Positions 38,100-50,424 of a stretch of 64,000 nucleotides of DNA are shown in pieces. A program made the position numbers and the translations under genes. Position 1 is the stretch's first letter. Each line of letters starts with the position of its first letter. This DNA is from Anoplopoma fimbria. Lineage: Eukaryota; Chordata; Actinopteri; Perciformes; Anoplopomatidae. The stretch is from assembly GCF_027596085.1 (NCBI RefSeq), contig NC_072472.1, positions 21,064,680-21,128,679 of the forward strand. Reading direction: 5' to 3'. Under the pieces are notes generated by a model. The model saw only the letters and a program-made list of their open reading frames with translations. It did no database searches and had not been told where the DNA came from.

Positions 38100-38318
38100 C
38101 AGTGGGTACGGAAAGTATTCAGACCCCTTTAAATTTTTCACCCTTTGTTTCATTGCAGCCATTTGCTAAAATCGAAAAAGTTCCATTTTTTTCGCATTAA
38201 TGTACACTCAGCAACCCATCTTGACAGAAAAAAACAGAAATGTAGAAATTTTTGCAAATTTATTAAAAAAGAAAAACTGAAATATCACATGGTCATAAGT
38301 ATTCAGACCCTTTGCTCA
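38100..38318 (+). repeat. Left terminal inverted repeat of the Tc1-like element
   Basis: 219 bp, with outer and inner AAGTATTCAGACCC direct repeats. A spurious frame over this arm (38145-38348 plus) has a near-copy on the other strand of the right arm. Confidence 0.92.
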
Positions 38319-39341
38319 GTATTGAGTAGAAGCACCCTTTTGAGCTAGTACAGCCATGAGTCTTCTTGGGAATGATGCAACAAGTTTCTCACACCTGGAT
38401 TTGGGGATCCTCTGCCATTCTTCCTTGCAGATCCTCTCCAGTTCTGTCAGGTTGGATGGTGAACGTTGGTGGACAGCCATTTTCAGGTCTCTCCAGAGAT
38501 GCTCAATTGGGTTTAGGTCAGGGCTCTGGCTGGGCCAGTCAAGAATGGTCACAGACTTGTTCCGAAGCCACTCCTTTGTTATTTTAGCTGTGTGCTTCGG
38601 GTCATTGTCTTGTTGGAAGGTGAACCTTCGGCCCAGTCTGAGGTCCTGAGCACTCTGGAGGAGGTTTTCTTCCAGGATATCTCTGTACTTGGCCGCATTC
38701 ATCTTTCCTTCAATTGCAACCAGTCGTCCTGTCCCTGCAGCTGAAAAACACCCCCATAGCATGATGCTGCCACCACCATGTTTCACTGTTGGGATTGTAT
38801 TGGGCAGGTGATGAGCAGTGCCTGGTTTTCTCCACACATACCGCTTAGAATTAACGCCAAAAAGTTCAATCTTGGTCTCATCAGACCAGAGAATCTTATT
38901 TCTCATAGTTTGGGAGTCCTCCATGTGTTTTTTGGCAAACTCTATGCGGGCTTTCATATGTCTTGCACTGAGGAGAGGCTTCCGTCGGGTCACTCTGCCA
39001 TAAAGCCCCGACTGGTGGAGGGCTGCAGTGATAGTTGACTTTGTGGAACTTTCTCCCATCTCCCTACTGCATCTCTGGAGCTCAGCCACAGTGATCTTTG
39101 GGTTCTTCTTTACCTCTCTCACCAAGGCTCTTCTCCCACGATTGCTCAGTTTGGCTGGACGGCCAGGTCTAGGAAGAGTTCTGGTCATCCCATACTTCTT
39201 CCATTTAAGGATTATGGAACCTTGAGTGCTGCAGAAATTCTTTTGTAACCTTGGCCAGATCTGTGCCTTGCCACAATTCTGTCTCTGAGCTCCTTGGGCA
39301 GTTCCTTCGACCTCATGATTCTCATTTGTTCTGACATGCAC
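38316..39341 (-). CDS. Tc1-like DD34E transposase, N-terminus out of frame
   Basis: The enzyme cuts and rejoins the element ends in the nucleus. The 341-codon frame contains a GRPAKL basic motif (residues 60-65) and the complete catalytic domain: LWSDETK with D154, a glycine-rich GGGSIMLWG block (189-197), FQQDNDPKH with D245, and SPDLNPIEHLW with E280. D245 and E280 are 34 residues apart, as in Tc1 enzymes, and the carboxyl end (KGASTQY) is as usual for the family. The first ~42 residues do not look like the family's helix-turn-helix start. That start (MRSKELPKELRDRIV) is present in another frame at 39212-39316 and runs into a stop. A short deletion near 39214-39220 has probably shifted the frame, so the copy should not make a functional full-length protein. 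Confidence 0.88.
   Translation of the reverse strand: MHVRTNENHEVEGTAQGAQRQNCGKAQIWPRLQKNFCSTQGSIILKWKKYGMTRTLPRPGRPAKLSNRGRRALVREVKKNPKITVAELQRCSREMGESSTKSTITAALHQSGLYGRVTRRKPLLSARHMKARIEFAKKHMEDSQTMRNKILWSDETKIELFGVNSKRYVWRKPGTAHHLPNTIPTVKHGGGSIMLWGCFSAAGTGRLVAIEGKMNAAKYRDILEENLLQSAQDLRLGRRFTFQQDNDPKHTAKITKEWLRNKSVTILDWPSQSPDLNPIEHLWRDLKMAVHQRSPSNLTELERICKEEWQRIPKSRCEKLVASFPRRLMAVLAQKGASTQY
39212..39316 (-). pseudogene. Frame-shifted start of the Tc1-like transposase
   Basis: 34 codons plus a stop: begins MRSKELPKELRDRIV and continues through GQGYKRISAALKVP, which is the usual first helix-turn-helix of this transposase group (known from the family). The stop TAA follows at once, and the homologous protein resumes in the overlapping frame (SIILKWKKYG). 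The missing part, compared from memory with relatives, is about 19 bp. Confidence 0.8.
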
Positions 39342-39486
39342 TGTGAGCTGTAAGGTCTTATATAGACAGGTGTGTGCCTTTCCTAATCAAGTCCAATCAG
39401 TTTAATTAAACACAGCTGGACTCCAATGAAGGAGTAGAACCATCTCAAGGAGGATCAGATGAAATGGACAGCATGTGAGTTAAATA

Positions 39487-39705
39487 TGAGCAAAGGGTCT
39501 GAATACTTATGACCATGTGATATTTCAGTTTTTCTTTTTTAATAAATTTGCAAAAATTTCTACATTTCTGTTTTTTTCTGTCAAGATGGGTTGCTGAGTG
39601 TACATTAATGCGAGAAAAAAAGAACTTTTTCGATTTTAGCAAATGGCTGCAATGAAACAAAGAGTGAAAAATTTAAAGGGGTCTGAATACTTTCCGTACC
39701 CACTG
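39487..39705 (-). repeat. Right terminal inverted repeat of the Tc1-like element
   Basis: 219 bp, inverted relative to 38100-38318, with the same pair of direct repeats. Confidence 0.92.
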
Positions 39706-39707
39706 TA

Positions 39708-40519
39708 TGTCACTTACTTTTACATTCCAGGAGCTTCTACAGCAATTAACAATGCCCCAAACTTCCCCATTTTAAACCACTTTAATAATTTTAACTACAA
39801 CAAAGAAATGCATATTCCCATCCACAGGCATTTCTCTAGACCTGCTAAAACATCTAAAGGCTTAGTAATACAAAAAGGGGCTTGTTTTGTGTGGAGGCAC
39901 TTAGCGTTATGAAAGTGTCATTTTCTTGAGGTGCAGTAAGAATTTTCTTTGCCTAAGACCATTTCTGCAACTCTGTGTGCACTCATATAGAAGAAGAAGT
40001 GTCAGAAGGTGTGTGCTAAAGACTATATCATTGTTTTCTCTTGACCTTGATTTGAACTGCCTGCAAGCTAACACCCTCATGCTATCACCAGGTGAATAAC
40101 ACACTGCGCTTGGCACTTTCACACCTAGTCAGTCTTTTTAAAAAGCTGCATTAATGGATTTTAGGCCACTGCAATATAATACAAGACTAAGAGTCCGTCA
40201 CACATACGGACGTAAAAGCTGAGACAGCTGCTATTCATTTTGAATAGGACCTGGATCTACAGAGATTTAAAAGACGCCCGCGGCTCTACAGGGGAATGTT
40301 GAGAAAAAGTTCACCAAAGGCTTTTCTCAATGGAAAATATGTGTCATCCACCTGCCGCATATTTTTCTAAAAAGGTGCCTGCCCTTTCCCAAACAGTTTC
40401 CTATGAAGCCTTTTCAGATGGTTCTGTGTAACAAACCATCTGGCAAGTCAGATTAATTGCATGGGGCCATAGCATTGGGATCACAGCTTTGTATCCATGC
40501 CAGGGGCATGACAATGTTC
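39708..40519. other. Non-coding DNA, no gene seen
   Basis: Only short chance frames (71-89 codons). Confidence 0.4.
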
Positions 40520-41080
40520 AGTTTGTCAGTCCAACACTTTGGTCCAGATTGAAATATCTCAACAGTTCTATTAGATGGATTGCCATGACATTTTGCAGAT
40601 ACATTCATGGTCCCAAGTGGATACTACTGACATTTCGAGACTAAAACTATGTATAGTGCCACCAGCAAGTTATTTAAAGTGAATCATCTCGACAACTATT
40701 GGATGGATTGCAAAGGAACTTTCATTGATGACATGCTCACAAATTGAAATGCCTTGGATGATTCATGAACTTTTCATCTTGCGCGATCATTGTCTCAACA
40801 TTTTCATTTGTCCAATACTTTAGTTTATGGTACAGACATACATGTAAAACTACTGACATTGCCATCAGCTTCAGCTGCTTATGTTTTGTGCTTATAAGCA
40901 AATATTAGCAAGTTAACATGCTAAACTTAGATTCTTCACATGGTTTACGCTACACCTTCCTTAGAATCAGGATGTTAGCGTTGGCCTTGTGAGCTTGGTG
41001 TCACACTGATGTTAGCATTCATCTCAACCTCACAGAGCTCCTAGCATGGCTGTAGACTCTCAGTCATGTGTTTGTCTGCA
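40520..41080 (+). repeat. Dispersed fish repeat (AGATGGATTGCCATGACATT type)
   Basis: It shows the successive words TGAAATATCTCAACAG, GATGGATTGCCATGACATTT, AGTGCCACCAGCAAG, TTGGATGGATTGCAAAG, AAATATTAGCAAGTTAACAT and CACAGAGCTCCTAGCATGGC. I recognise these, in this order, as a very common dispersed repeat of percomorph genomes; the class is not assigned. The tandem internal motif (TGGATGGATTGC occurring twice, 40573 and 40703 areas) is visible directly. Confidence 0.65.
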
Positions 41081-41575
41081 AATGGCTGCCTGTGGCTGTT
41101 GATGAGAGCAGCTGTGACTCAAACCTGCAGGACGTATGACCACAAGGAATCCAATGAGGCTAAATAGCTTTGGGTGTCCCCTATAAACTTTTCTTTTTTT
41201 CCAGCCACTTGAAGGCCTTCCTTTACAGTTGACTAAAAACCCACTGTAATGTGAATAACCTCTAAATAACATTGGGCGAAAGGTAGATTTGTGTTTGCAC
41301 ATTAAAACTCTTGATGTGACCCTGCTGTGTTCATTCCTGGGGTAGGCTCATTGTGTCCTAGGTCTCTGTGTTGACAATTGAATCATCTAATAATAAAACC
41401 TGTAAATCTGTTGAGACTTCTCACTCACTGATAAGCTATCTCACCTTATACAGGACCAACATTCAGACTCTGCAGCGTGTGTTTTTTGAGGCACATACTC
41501 TTAAACTGAGCACTCTCAGCTCTCTCTCTTGGGAGCCAGACTGTCAGGAAACCTTTTTTGTTTTGTGACAAGGTC

Positions 41576-41614
41576 GTATGGACTGTTTAATAGTGAGACT
41601 TAAACAGTCCATAC
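41576..41614. repeat. Perfect 15-bp hairpin with 9-nt loop
   Basis: GTATGGACTGTTTAA (41576-41590), loop TAGTGAGAC, exact complement TTAAACAGTCCATAC (41600-41614). No surrounding element was bounded. Confidence 0.88.
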
Positions 41615-43824
41615 AGTCCCACATTTCACAAGTATAATTTTCCCTCTTTGAAGCATGTTGCATTATCATATTTTGGCAAGTCTTTTGACATCAAGTCTTT
41701 TTCTGCTGAAGCCTTTGGCTAAATGCTGACACATTCTGATTTAGTGATGGATAGAGTATCATAGTCACAACTATTTGTAATGTGTTAAAGAAAAGTTTTT
41801 GTTATACTGGTTGAGATTCTCTTAACATCCCGACAATCAATAAATCAACTGCTCTGACCAAAAAGAAAGATTATCCGTTATCTGCGTCTATAATAAATGA
41901 TTGAAGGAATGAAATGATTTGACGACTAACTGTCTGACTCTCTACCAACCTGTTTAGCTACTGTCCTGCTTACCTGTTGGCATTCTGCAATTGCACTCAT
42001 GCGTGTGTCTTTCACGAGCTGTTAGCTTGACAACTATGAGTACTAATTATAATCCATTTCTTTTTGGTTTACATTCATAATGATAATTTTGGGGGAGTGG
42101 CTTTGGAGAGAGGCCTCAAGAGACTGGTTTTCAGCATTGCTGACTCGGCTAGTTTCTCTCTAGATTTAGCAACTTTTGGAGTTAGAGCTACTTTCAGTGG
42201 AAAATAGTAAACTTTAATGTAAACTTCAAGCAACTTTAAATTGTGGTTCCCTCGATTCTGTCAGTGTCTGAATGCTACACACCTTGTCTTTCACAGTCAC
42301 TTTGTCCAGATGTCCTCAACATCCTTTCCCAACCTCTCTATCCTCAGAAATATTTTCTTTCCGAATGCCTTTTCATCCCTGGCATAAGCGACTCCTGTGA
42401 AAGTTTCCTCTCATCAAACTTTAAAGAAAGATGATGGACATCAATCCTCTCTAATGTGCTCCCTTCACAGCATGTTCTTGACATATAGCACTTCCAGATG
42501 TGATTCCAGCTCACAGCCGAGAGCTTGGCCCGGCGCCATAGGTGTTTTAGACCTCAGCCAAATGGAGGCTGCTCTCCCATGTGGAGTCAAACATGATGAA
42601 TGAATCGATTTCCTGACAAGTGTGACAGTCCAGGTTTGACAGCTGATGTCTCCCTTACGATACATCACGTCACTTAAAAGACTTCTACGCATAAGACAAG
42701 GGCATTAGGCGTCAGCCTCCCAGGAGGAGACTGTTGCATATGGGAACTAAATATAGGCCCGCTAATTTGCCTTCATTCATCAATTGGGTCTTTGTCTTTA
42801 GCTCAGAGGTAGTTATGAACTAGATTGTTGTTATGCAGACAGAGTATGATTACTTGGTCTGTATATCATCAAGTCCATCCTAAATAAAAATCTATTCTAC
42901 ATTTCTATGTGACTGTGATACAATTTAGATGAATTTCAGCACACTTTGGAGCTTGTTTAAACATCTCACATTTTTTTTTTATCCCTCTTCTCTGTGCATT
43001 TTGGAAGTATGGAAAGTTATGCCAAAAATACCATTCTGACGGCTGGTTGAACAACAGAAAATGACCTTGCACTCCGAGAAATTGTGACGAGGACTTTACT
43101 ATTATATGACATTTTAAGGTGAGACAGCCCAAAAAAGGTAAATAAATCGAACTCGGCGATATCACCATAACATTTAATTTAATCTTTATTTAAAATTATT
43201 TTCATGAATTTAGGAGAAATCTAGAGACACAGATGAAAAAAGTAGTAAAATAAACACTTAAATGTTTTTTGGGGATGTTTTATTTGTACTAGTCAGAAAG
43301 ACAACATGTTATGGAAGCAAAATAGCCCCAAATCTCAAAACTATCAGTGCATGAAATACAATGAAAATCATCAGCAGTTGCAGAACCAAGAAGTAACATG
43401 TTCCTCCTCAAAATATTCAGTTTTATTCCCAATGAAATCGGTTCAACCTAGTATCCCAACATCAGGAAATTAATTTAGTGAATAACGGTATTTGAGGAAA
43501 TTTGACCCCACTAACTAATAACTCGTTATTGCCTTTGAGAAATGTCACCATAAAACCATGATCTGCTTGTGCTGATCATTCCATCATTGTGTGCGTGTCC
43601 CCATTTCTTTTTCTGTGACTGTTAGTTTCACAGTTGATCTTTACAGTTTCAAAAATCCTGATAGCTCTGAAGTCTGCTACATCTTCTCCACTGACAAGTG
43701 TGAAATTGAGGATTTTGTACCAAAAAAAGTAATTCCTTCTAAAATCAGTAGAGAAAAGATTTGTCATCCCGTCTCAGATTTTTCCAGTAATACTATGACA
43801 GTATTTCTTTTCTTTTTTTCTGTA
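41615..43824. other. Non-coding DNA, no gene seen
   Basis: Short chance frames only (60-87 codons). Confidence 0.4.
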
Positions 43825-44290
43825 GAAACTGGGGGCCTATTTCTCAAAACTCTACACACACAAAAACTAAAACATACACACAAGAATACTAAATATCCTA
43901 CATCGCTTGAAAAAGCAAACACTTCAGTCAAAACATGGCACTTAACATGATACTTTTGCACCACATCTTTACACAGCAACACCAATTGAATAGCTTTTGC
44001 CACATGCCAACTACACACTGATAAAACCCTATTATATAGAGTATTTAGCTTTGTAGCATGCTGTTAATATAGACTATTAACACAACTGCAATGTGTTTAT
44101 TCTCACTACTCACATACTCATAATTGTATCTGAAACGATGACTTCGACTGATGATGACATGATGATGACATGAATTCTATTATGGTATACTACTGTAAAC
44201 TAAATACAGTTTATTGTAATTACAGTCCTCTAACTCTCTCTATATTGTTGTTCACACCAAAGAGCAAACCTGAAGCTTATTCATAAAAAG
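43825..44290 (+). repeat. Diverged element, copy 1 (shared with 45940-46310)
   Basis: The left part (CTGGGGGCCTATTTCTCAAA, ACACACAAAAACTAAAAC) is only loosely similar to copy 2. The last ~60 bp (TAATTACAGTCCTCTAACTC through AGAGCAAACCTGAAGC) is almost identical. The style is that of Tc1/mariner-type non-autonomous elements, but ends and target duplication were not resolved. AT-rich sequence to about 44760 may be its other half. Confidence 0.6.
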
Positions 44291-45939
44291 TGTGTTTTAC
44301 AATTTGGAACTTATAGCGTAAAGCAAACGAAGTGCTTATTGTTCAGCATAGCTGGTCAATAGATAGAGTACATGTGTTAGTATTTTCAATAATTGTACCA
44401 GTGAAAGTACCAGTTTTTGTGTCTTTGCAATTGCAACAACAACTGTAATATTGAGTGTGCATTACAAAACTAATCAAACGGCTTTATAAGTGCCCCGAAA
44501 ATGGCTTAAGAAATGGCCTTTACAATTTTAAATATGGGCTGATGCGTTACATGTTACTGCAGTTTTGTCACTTTTTCTCAAATTGGGCAGTTCCTTTTGT
44601 AATGAATGATAAAAACAATGCTCAAAACAGTCGACATATGGTTACAACCATATTAACTGTTACAATAGTAATTGTACCTCTAAGACACACTCCAACACAT
44701 ATTCCCTTTTTTATGAGGGAAGTCATTGTTTTTTTATTGACACAAAATAAAAAACAATAAATAATATATCTAATACAATCCATCAATTAGTCAAGAAGGA
44801 GCCAACCATGAGTAATGTTAAAGGCATTAACGATAAAAGCTTAACAATTAACCAATATAAATGTGAGTATACACTGTTTTTAAAACATCTTAAAGATCAT
44901 TAAGAGGTCATTTTGGTCTATTCTTTGTGATGAGCATTTGCCAATATTTTAAGATATTGAATTGATTAAATGAGTAATGGAATATTTAAAAAATCTTACT
45001 AACAAACAAATCTGCTGTGCTCTAGTGATTGGAGGACGTTTTACCGTATTAAGCCCACAAAAGGTGACACAAGACATTTTCTCTCCCTTATTCAACAACT
45101 CTACATAGTGTTAGCTATTAGCTGTTAGCTGTCAGTGCATTTTAAAGATTCAACATTTGAAGAACTCGATGTGCTGTTAATCATTTTGATTTATTTTCCT
45201 TGACAGTGACAACATTTTAAACTTAAAATGAATCAAAATTAATATAGCTTGATAAAGTGATATACATCACTTTACTTTTTTTTATTATGATTGTGAAAAG
45301 TCTCTTAACTAAAAAATCCATATGCAGGGAAAAGAATAACTAGAATGAATAGATGCAGAATCTGTAAATATGCATCCTTAGGGCACAAAGGCAAGAAATC
45401 ATTTTGAATGCACCTCATATTTCTTCTTTGAAGCAGCGCCTCAAGATGCACGGCTGTCTCAAAACTAGGGAAATTCATGCAGATGTCCACAGTCATATTT
45501 CACAGATGTTCAGACATAAAGGTATTTAAAGCTCCTCAAAACGCTCAGGGACATCCCAAATCATGTGTGTCAGTGTTTGGGTGTCTCTGCATTATGAGAA
45601 CAGACAGCAGAGAGGAAGTTGAGCAAACTGTGTCCTGCGCTGCACTCTGTCACAGGCATAATTTCCTGTCCTTAAAAAAACCTTTTGAAAAGGTCATTAT
45701 ATATAAGAACTGTAGCTGCTCCTGAATGTTTCAGTACGAAGGTTTTGTCTTAACACTTATCATCAGTGGGCGTCTATGCTGAGTCAACATCATTATAATG
45801 GTGACTTAGATTTCACTAGTAAAAGCATCTAATATAAAAAATCCCATTATCTGCACATAATTTATATTGTAAATCGGTATGAATTTGCCATTTTCATTTT
45901 CAGTATGCTAGGGCCGTTATTATGTGCATTACAGTTATT
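44291..45939. other. AT-rich non-coding DNA, no gene seen
   Basis: It includes a 101-codon chance frame (44455-44760 plus). No feature is supported. Confidence 0.35.
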
Positions 45940-46310
45940 TTGCAACTGCTAAAACACAATTTTTAAAACTAGGGCCCTCTTTGTCGACACCCTGCAGACA
46001 GAAACCAAAAACACACAAAAAAATATCTCTTATCTCTTGCAAAAGCACAGACTTCAATCAAATCTATACAACTCTTGTAAAAATGGGTTTTTGCATCAAA
46101 ACTTTAAACACGAACACCAAATAAACAGCTCTCTCCACATGCAGATTACACACTGATGTGCTGAATATAAAATGACTGAGACTGATGATGACATGAACCT
46201 ATTATTAAACTGTAAACTAACTGTAATTACAGTCCTCTAACTCTCTCTACATTGTTGTTCACACCAAAGAGCAAACCTGAAGCCTTTTCATAGAGTTCAA
46301 ACTCTGATCT
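45940..46310 (+). repeat. Diverged element, copy 2 (shared with 43825-44290)
   Basis: It contains CTAGGGCCCTCTTTGTCGAC, ACCAAAAACACACAAAAAAA and the shared near-identical end TAATTACAGTCCTCTAACTC through AGAGCAAACCTGAAGC. The boundary with unique DNA on the right is unclear. Confidence 0.6.
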
Positions 46311-47838
46311 CTAAGTCATCTAATTGGTTCTTTTTTGTCTCCACAAATGTTTTCACTCTGTTTATGTGTTAACTATATTCCATTAGGCATATGCTCTCTT
46401 CAGATTTTCAGAGCAAAATGCACCCTTTGGAAATACATTAATGTACTGGTTAAATTTACAATGTGAAGAGAAATTATATATTTTATATATAATATGTCCA
46501 TCAGTGTGAAGTTACTGGTCTAGTATGTTGTGATTGGTCAAAACATTCATGTGCTTAACTCTATCAGTATCTCTGAAAAGTCAAACCCAGACCATAGCAT
46601 TGGAAATGTTAGAAGTGTTTAAGTTGAGCACAGCAGTGTGTACCTGATTTAAGCATAATCAGATAATGTGGACATTGTGTGTGCCATACACTGACAAAAT
46701 TAGGTTTTTATAAATTCTAGTAATGTTTTAAGTATAGTGTTTCATTTTGCAAAGTATCTGAGGTGTTCTGCTAACTGGAAGTGTTTGTATGAATTGTGTG
46801 CTATGTCTTGAACAAATTAGCCCTGTTTTCATGAAAAAATGTAATTGTAAATATAAAAACATTCCAATATCTCATACCAGATATTGAAGTTACTAATTTA
46901 TCAGAGCTACAAGTTCAATTTTCACAGTTGTGCTTTATCATTAATAATGCCAGCAATCGACTTTCTGTGCCTTACTTGATTTTTATTTTTTTTATCAATG
47001 GTGTGAAAGCATTTATAGAACCAACATGTAAATCATCACAAACACACTTAAGGAGCTATAGTGCTGTTCTCTATCTGTAAAGCTTTATAATCACAAATTG
47101 TGATATTTTTATCTAGATAGATTTCCTTATGCTGCTTCACAGCTGGATGATGTCCTAAATTGTAACTTAATAGATGCTTGTACGTTATCTTTTTCTACCT
47201 TTAGGTTACAGAAACAAGCAACCTTTTATCTGATAGCTGAATCCCTAATGATCTTTCAAATAAAAAGCTCCACACACTCTTGTAACCATCTGGACAAAAT
47301 AAATATTCAATTTACTGCAAAGAACAAAACAATTTCTAACCTGTCCCTCTATTCACTAAGCCAAACAAAAATAGAAGCTATATGATTGTTTGCCATATTT
47401 TCTTACTTTTTGTATGACACCGACTGGACCTTTGTTGTCAGTTAGCGTTTATTTATCTGTAATATTGTTAGCTTTTATTATTTTATTTTGGCCTGCACAT
47501 GGCATTTACATTTTTCTTGTATCGTTTAAATCAAGAAAGAACATACATTATTACTGGTTACACACCAGGATGATGCAATAGGAAATAAATTAAAATCAGT
47601 TTTTTTATTATTATTATTATGTAGTGGATTAATTTAATAAAAAAATCTTTATCAAAACCTTTTGCTCAAATATTGTCAGGGATGTATCTTTAGCTCTGTG
47701 ACTTGGGGCTGGGTTTGGTCTAGTTTAAAATAAATGTATTTGGTGCTTGTGTGTTATGAATACTTAATACTTATTTCTGATTGGTCTATTACGACATGCT
47801 GGGATCTGTTTTTTTTTATGGCAGAGCGCTATACTGTG
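46311..47838. other. AT-rich non-coding DNA, no gene seen
   Basis: A TTATTATTATTATTA run lies near 47606. No gene-like feature. Confidence 0.4.
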
Positions 47839-47840
47839 AG

Positions 47841-47861
47841 TTTTTTTTTTTTTTTTTTTTT
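47841..47861. repeat. Poly-T tract
   Basis: 21 consecutive T residues. Confidence 0.97.
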
Positions 47862-48541
47862 AGAGGAAGCAATAAAAAATAAAAAAATAATTGAGGAAAT
47901 AACCTTATCTGTTAATGCAGCCCCTCCTTTCTAGCTTATAATCAGAAACGATGTCTAAAATAAGCCTAAACTCGTACGTGCACCAAGTCCTGTACCACTT
48001 GTCCCAAAGCCTTCAAATCCACTGGGTCATCCTGTGTGACTTTGCCCAGTAGAAGATGTTCCTCTTTAACGAATATGACCTCACCATTGCCCAGAGGAAG
48101 TCCGAGCAGCACCAATAGCAGTGACGCAGCATTGAGGGGCCGGTGCCTGCGTTGCTAAAGGCGAGATAACACCAAATGAGATGTGACAGCTGAGAGAGAA
48201 AACAGGCCCAGCTGATGGGGCTCCAATGAGAACAGGAGGTCCTTTGTGTCATATGTTTCAGTCTTTTGACAGTGGGAGTACAGTATGCCAAAGGGGGAGA
48301 ATATGTGTTAGTTACAATAAGGTTTATGAGGTTAAATCCATATTGTTCAAGTTTTAATTAAAACCAGAATTAACTACTCTCCTGCCCGTGAAGGAAACTG
48401 TGTGTGTCCTATTTTCAGCCATTACTGCCCTCCAATGACCTTGTTGTTGTGAAGCATGAGAAATAAGCAGCCCTCACATTCAGCTCAGGGCTCGTCTGTC
48501 CGTAAAACATCTGAGCGGTCCTGCTGATGCGAAGTGGGAGT
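47862..48541. other. Non-coding DNA, no gene seen
   Basis: A 92-codon chance frame lies on the minus strand (48013-48291). The plus strand of 47985-48130 has broken coding-like stretches (FLFNEYDLTIAQRKSEQ after a stop) that I cannot identify. Confidence 0.3.
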
Positions 48542-48591
48542 GGTGTGTGTGTGCGTGAGTGTGGGTTTGTGTGTGTGTGTGTGTGTGTGTG
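48542..48591. repeat. Interrupted (GT)n microsatellite
   Basis: GT-rich stretch with a pure run of about 12 units at its right end. Confidence 0.93.
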
Positions 48592-49494
48592 AAATTGTTG
48601 TTTCATCAATAAATAATGACAGAACTCTGACGGCCACACAGCGTCTCTGATCTATGATCAAACAGAAAGCACTGTCCTGCTCTCAGACTACAAATACAGC
48701 CCCACGTCATGCATCAAACACACACAAGGACGCGTTGACACACACATCGACAAATGAGACAAACACTTTTGGTGATCTTAGCAGTTAGAAAACTTAACAA
48801 ATCCTTTAAATCTGAAGTTGGGTCATTTCTCCATCACACTCCGAATATTTCCCATGAGCCTCAGCTTTAGCTTGCCCCGGATGCTTTGCAGCTTTGTTTG
48901 CATCTGCCGCTCCAATCTTTCCACAGACTCAGGTCCTCACACAGCCTCTTGTTTCCAGTGGCTAGATTTGAGGGCTCCAGCCAGTTTCCCTGCACGCAGA
49001 AGCCAAGTGAGTTCTTGAACTTTTTCTTGTCGGGAGGTATCCTGGCTTTAAGCCGCACACTCTCGGCTCAGTCAGGAGAACAGCTCGGCCCTGAATATTT
49101 TTCACCTTCCTTTCTGATGTGCGTAGTGTTGCTGCTGATCTATTTGCTGCCTCTTTTCATCTCCTCTTTTCCCGCCTCAGGGAATGGATTTCTCAGGCAG
49201 ATGGTCTTCCAGGTTTTTACCTCCAGAAATTTGGTTTCTAGTATTACTGCCAGTTCTGTTGGTGCCAGCTTGTGTAACCATCTGTACTAGTCTAATACTA
49301 AAAATAAATATTACTGCATTATAGGATACAAATTAGTTATACTGTAAGTTGGTGTTGCTACATAGCCTGAAGGTGGGCTTAAGGATGATAGATGATTGAT
49401 TTCAAATGTTCTCATTCCCAACTCATCAAATTAGGACACTGTTCTGGATCCACTGGCGTCCCTTTTAAACGCACGGGGTACGCCATAAGTGTAA
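48592..49494. other. Non-coding DNA, no gene seen
   Basis: Frames of 66 and 134 codons overlap at 48818-49290 plus but carry no recognisable domain, and each overlaps the other, as expected of chance. Confidence 0.35.
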
Positions 49495-49735
49495 CTTAGG
49501 TTAAGCCATCAACACTACTTGGTTAGGTAAAGTAAAAGATTGTGGTTTGGGTTCAAATTGGGTAAATTACAAAGCCCACATAACGTCAAGTGCCGTAAAT
49601 TAAGAAGATAACATAACATAGACTTCTTACGCAACTTCAAATAAGTCAACCCTGACTTTTGGAGTCAGCAGGACTAGAACAGCTGCCTCCTGGGATACTG
49701 AAGGCCATGACAAAATGTCTGTGTTTGACGCCATT
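49495..49735 (+). repeat. Old copy of the TTAGGTTTA dispersed family
   Basis: It contains ACTACTTGGTTAGGTAAAGT, GATTGTGGTTTGGGTTCAAA, CAACCCTGACTTTTGG and an eroded core AACAGCTGCCTCCTGGGATA followed by CTGTGTTTGACGCCA. Confidence 0.55.
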
Positions 49736-50424
49736 GGATTGAGACCGGGCTGTTGATCTAAAGACCAATCAAACATTTTGGTATTGAACCTTCTTCTTTC
49801 TTCTCCCCCTTCAGGAAAGAACCTCCACCATGCACTATTGATTACAGATTACACCACCTACTACTAACAGAAACACCCAAAATGTTCACCAATCTCAAGG
49901 TCAGAACACATTATTCAACAAGTCCCCTAGAAATAGTGTTAAATATTTAGACAAAGTTTATTCAATTATTTCATTATTTCATTCTAATACAATGTGTACA
50001 TTTATGTACCAGAGTTGTACTTTCACACCAGACACTGAGGTTCATATCCTCTATATGTGAATAAAAAAAAGAATCTGTCCATTTTACGTATCCTTCCAAA
50101 TGTATTAGATGTTCCAAATGAATTGGATGAATAAATATTTTTAGGACAGGGTTGTTTTTATAACTACACTCGAGAATGACTCATAGAAAGGTTTTTGGGA
50201 TCTGACCCCCCTAATTGTCTATCCCTTCCAAACCGTTACTCATCACTTTTGCAAATATTAGACCCTTCTCTGATTTTACACTGATGTGGTTGAGGTTTGG
50301 TTAGGTTTACGGCTTGATTCACAGTTTTGGCTAAAATAGCTGCAAGGTAACGCTAAATTGAGAGTTGGTAAGAAACGGGAAGGGACAGCCTCATGTGTCA
50401 GAGAATAAGAGTTCTGCTAAGGGC

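Larger units (their letters stand above)
38100..39705 (-). mobile_element. Tc1-like transposon, near full length, IR/DR type
   Basis: The 1606-bp element starts CAGTGGGTACGG and ends CCGTACCCACTG, with the TA target duplicated at 38098-38099 and 39706-39707. The terminal inverted repeats are 219 bp each (38100-38318; 39487-39705) and almost identical. Each contains two direct repeats of AAGTATTCAGACCC (38113-38126 and 38297-38310; complements at 39679-39692 and 39495-39508), the IR/DR layout of Sleeping Beauty-like elements where the repeats bind transposase. The gene is on the minus strand. The near-identity of the ends suggests a fairly recent insertion, yet the reading frame is broken near its start. 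Confidence 0.96.

Noticed and set aside
38145..39660. Matching small frames at 38145-38348 plus and 39445-39660 minus
   Set aside because: They are the same sequence in the two terminal inverted repeats of the Tc1-like element.
47390..47581. Hydrophobic 63-codon frame resembling a membrane segment
   Set aside because: T-rich sequence encodes hydrophobic residues by default; no other coding signals.
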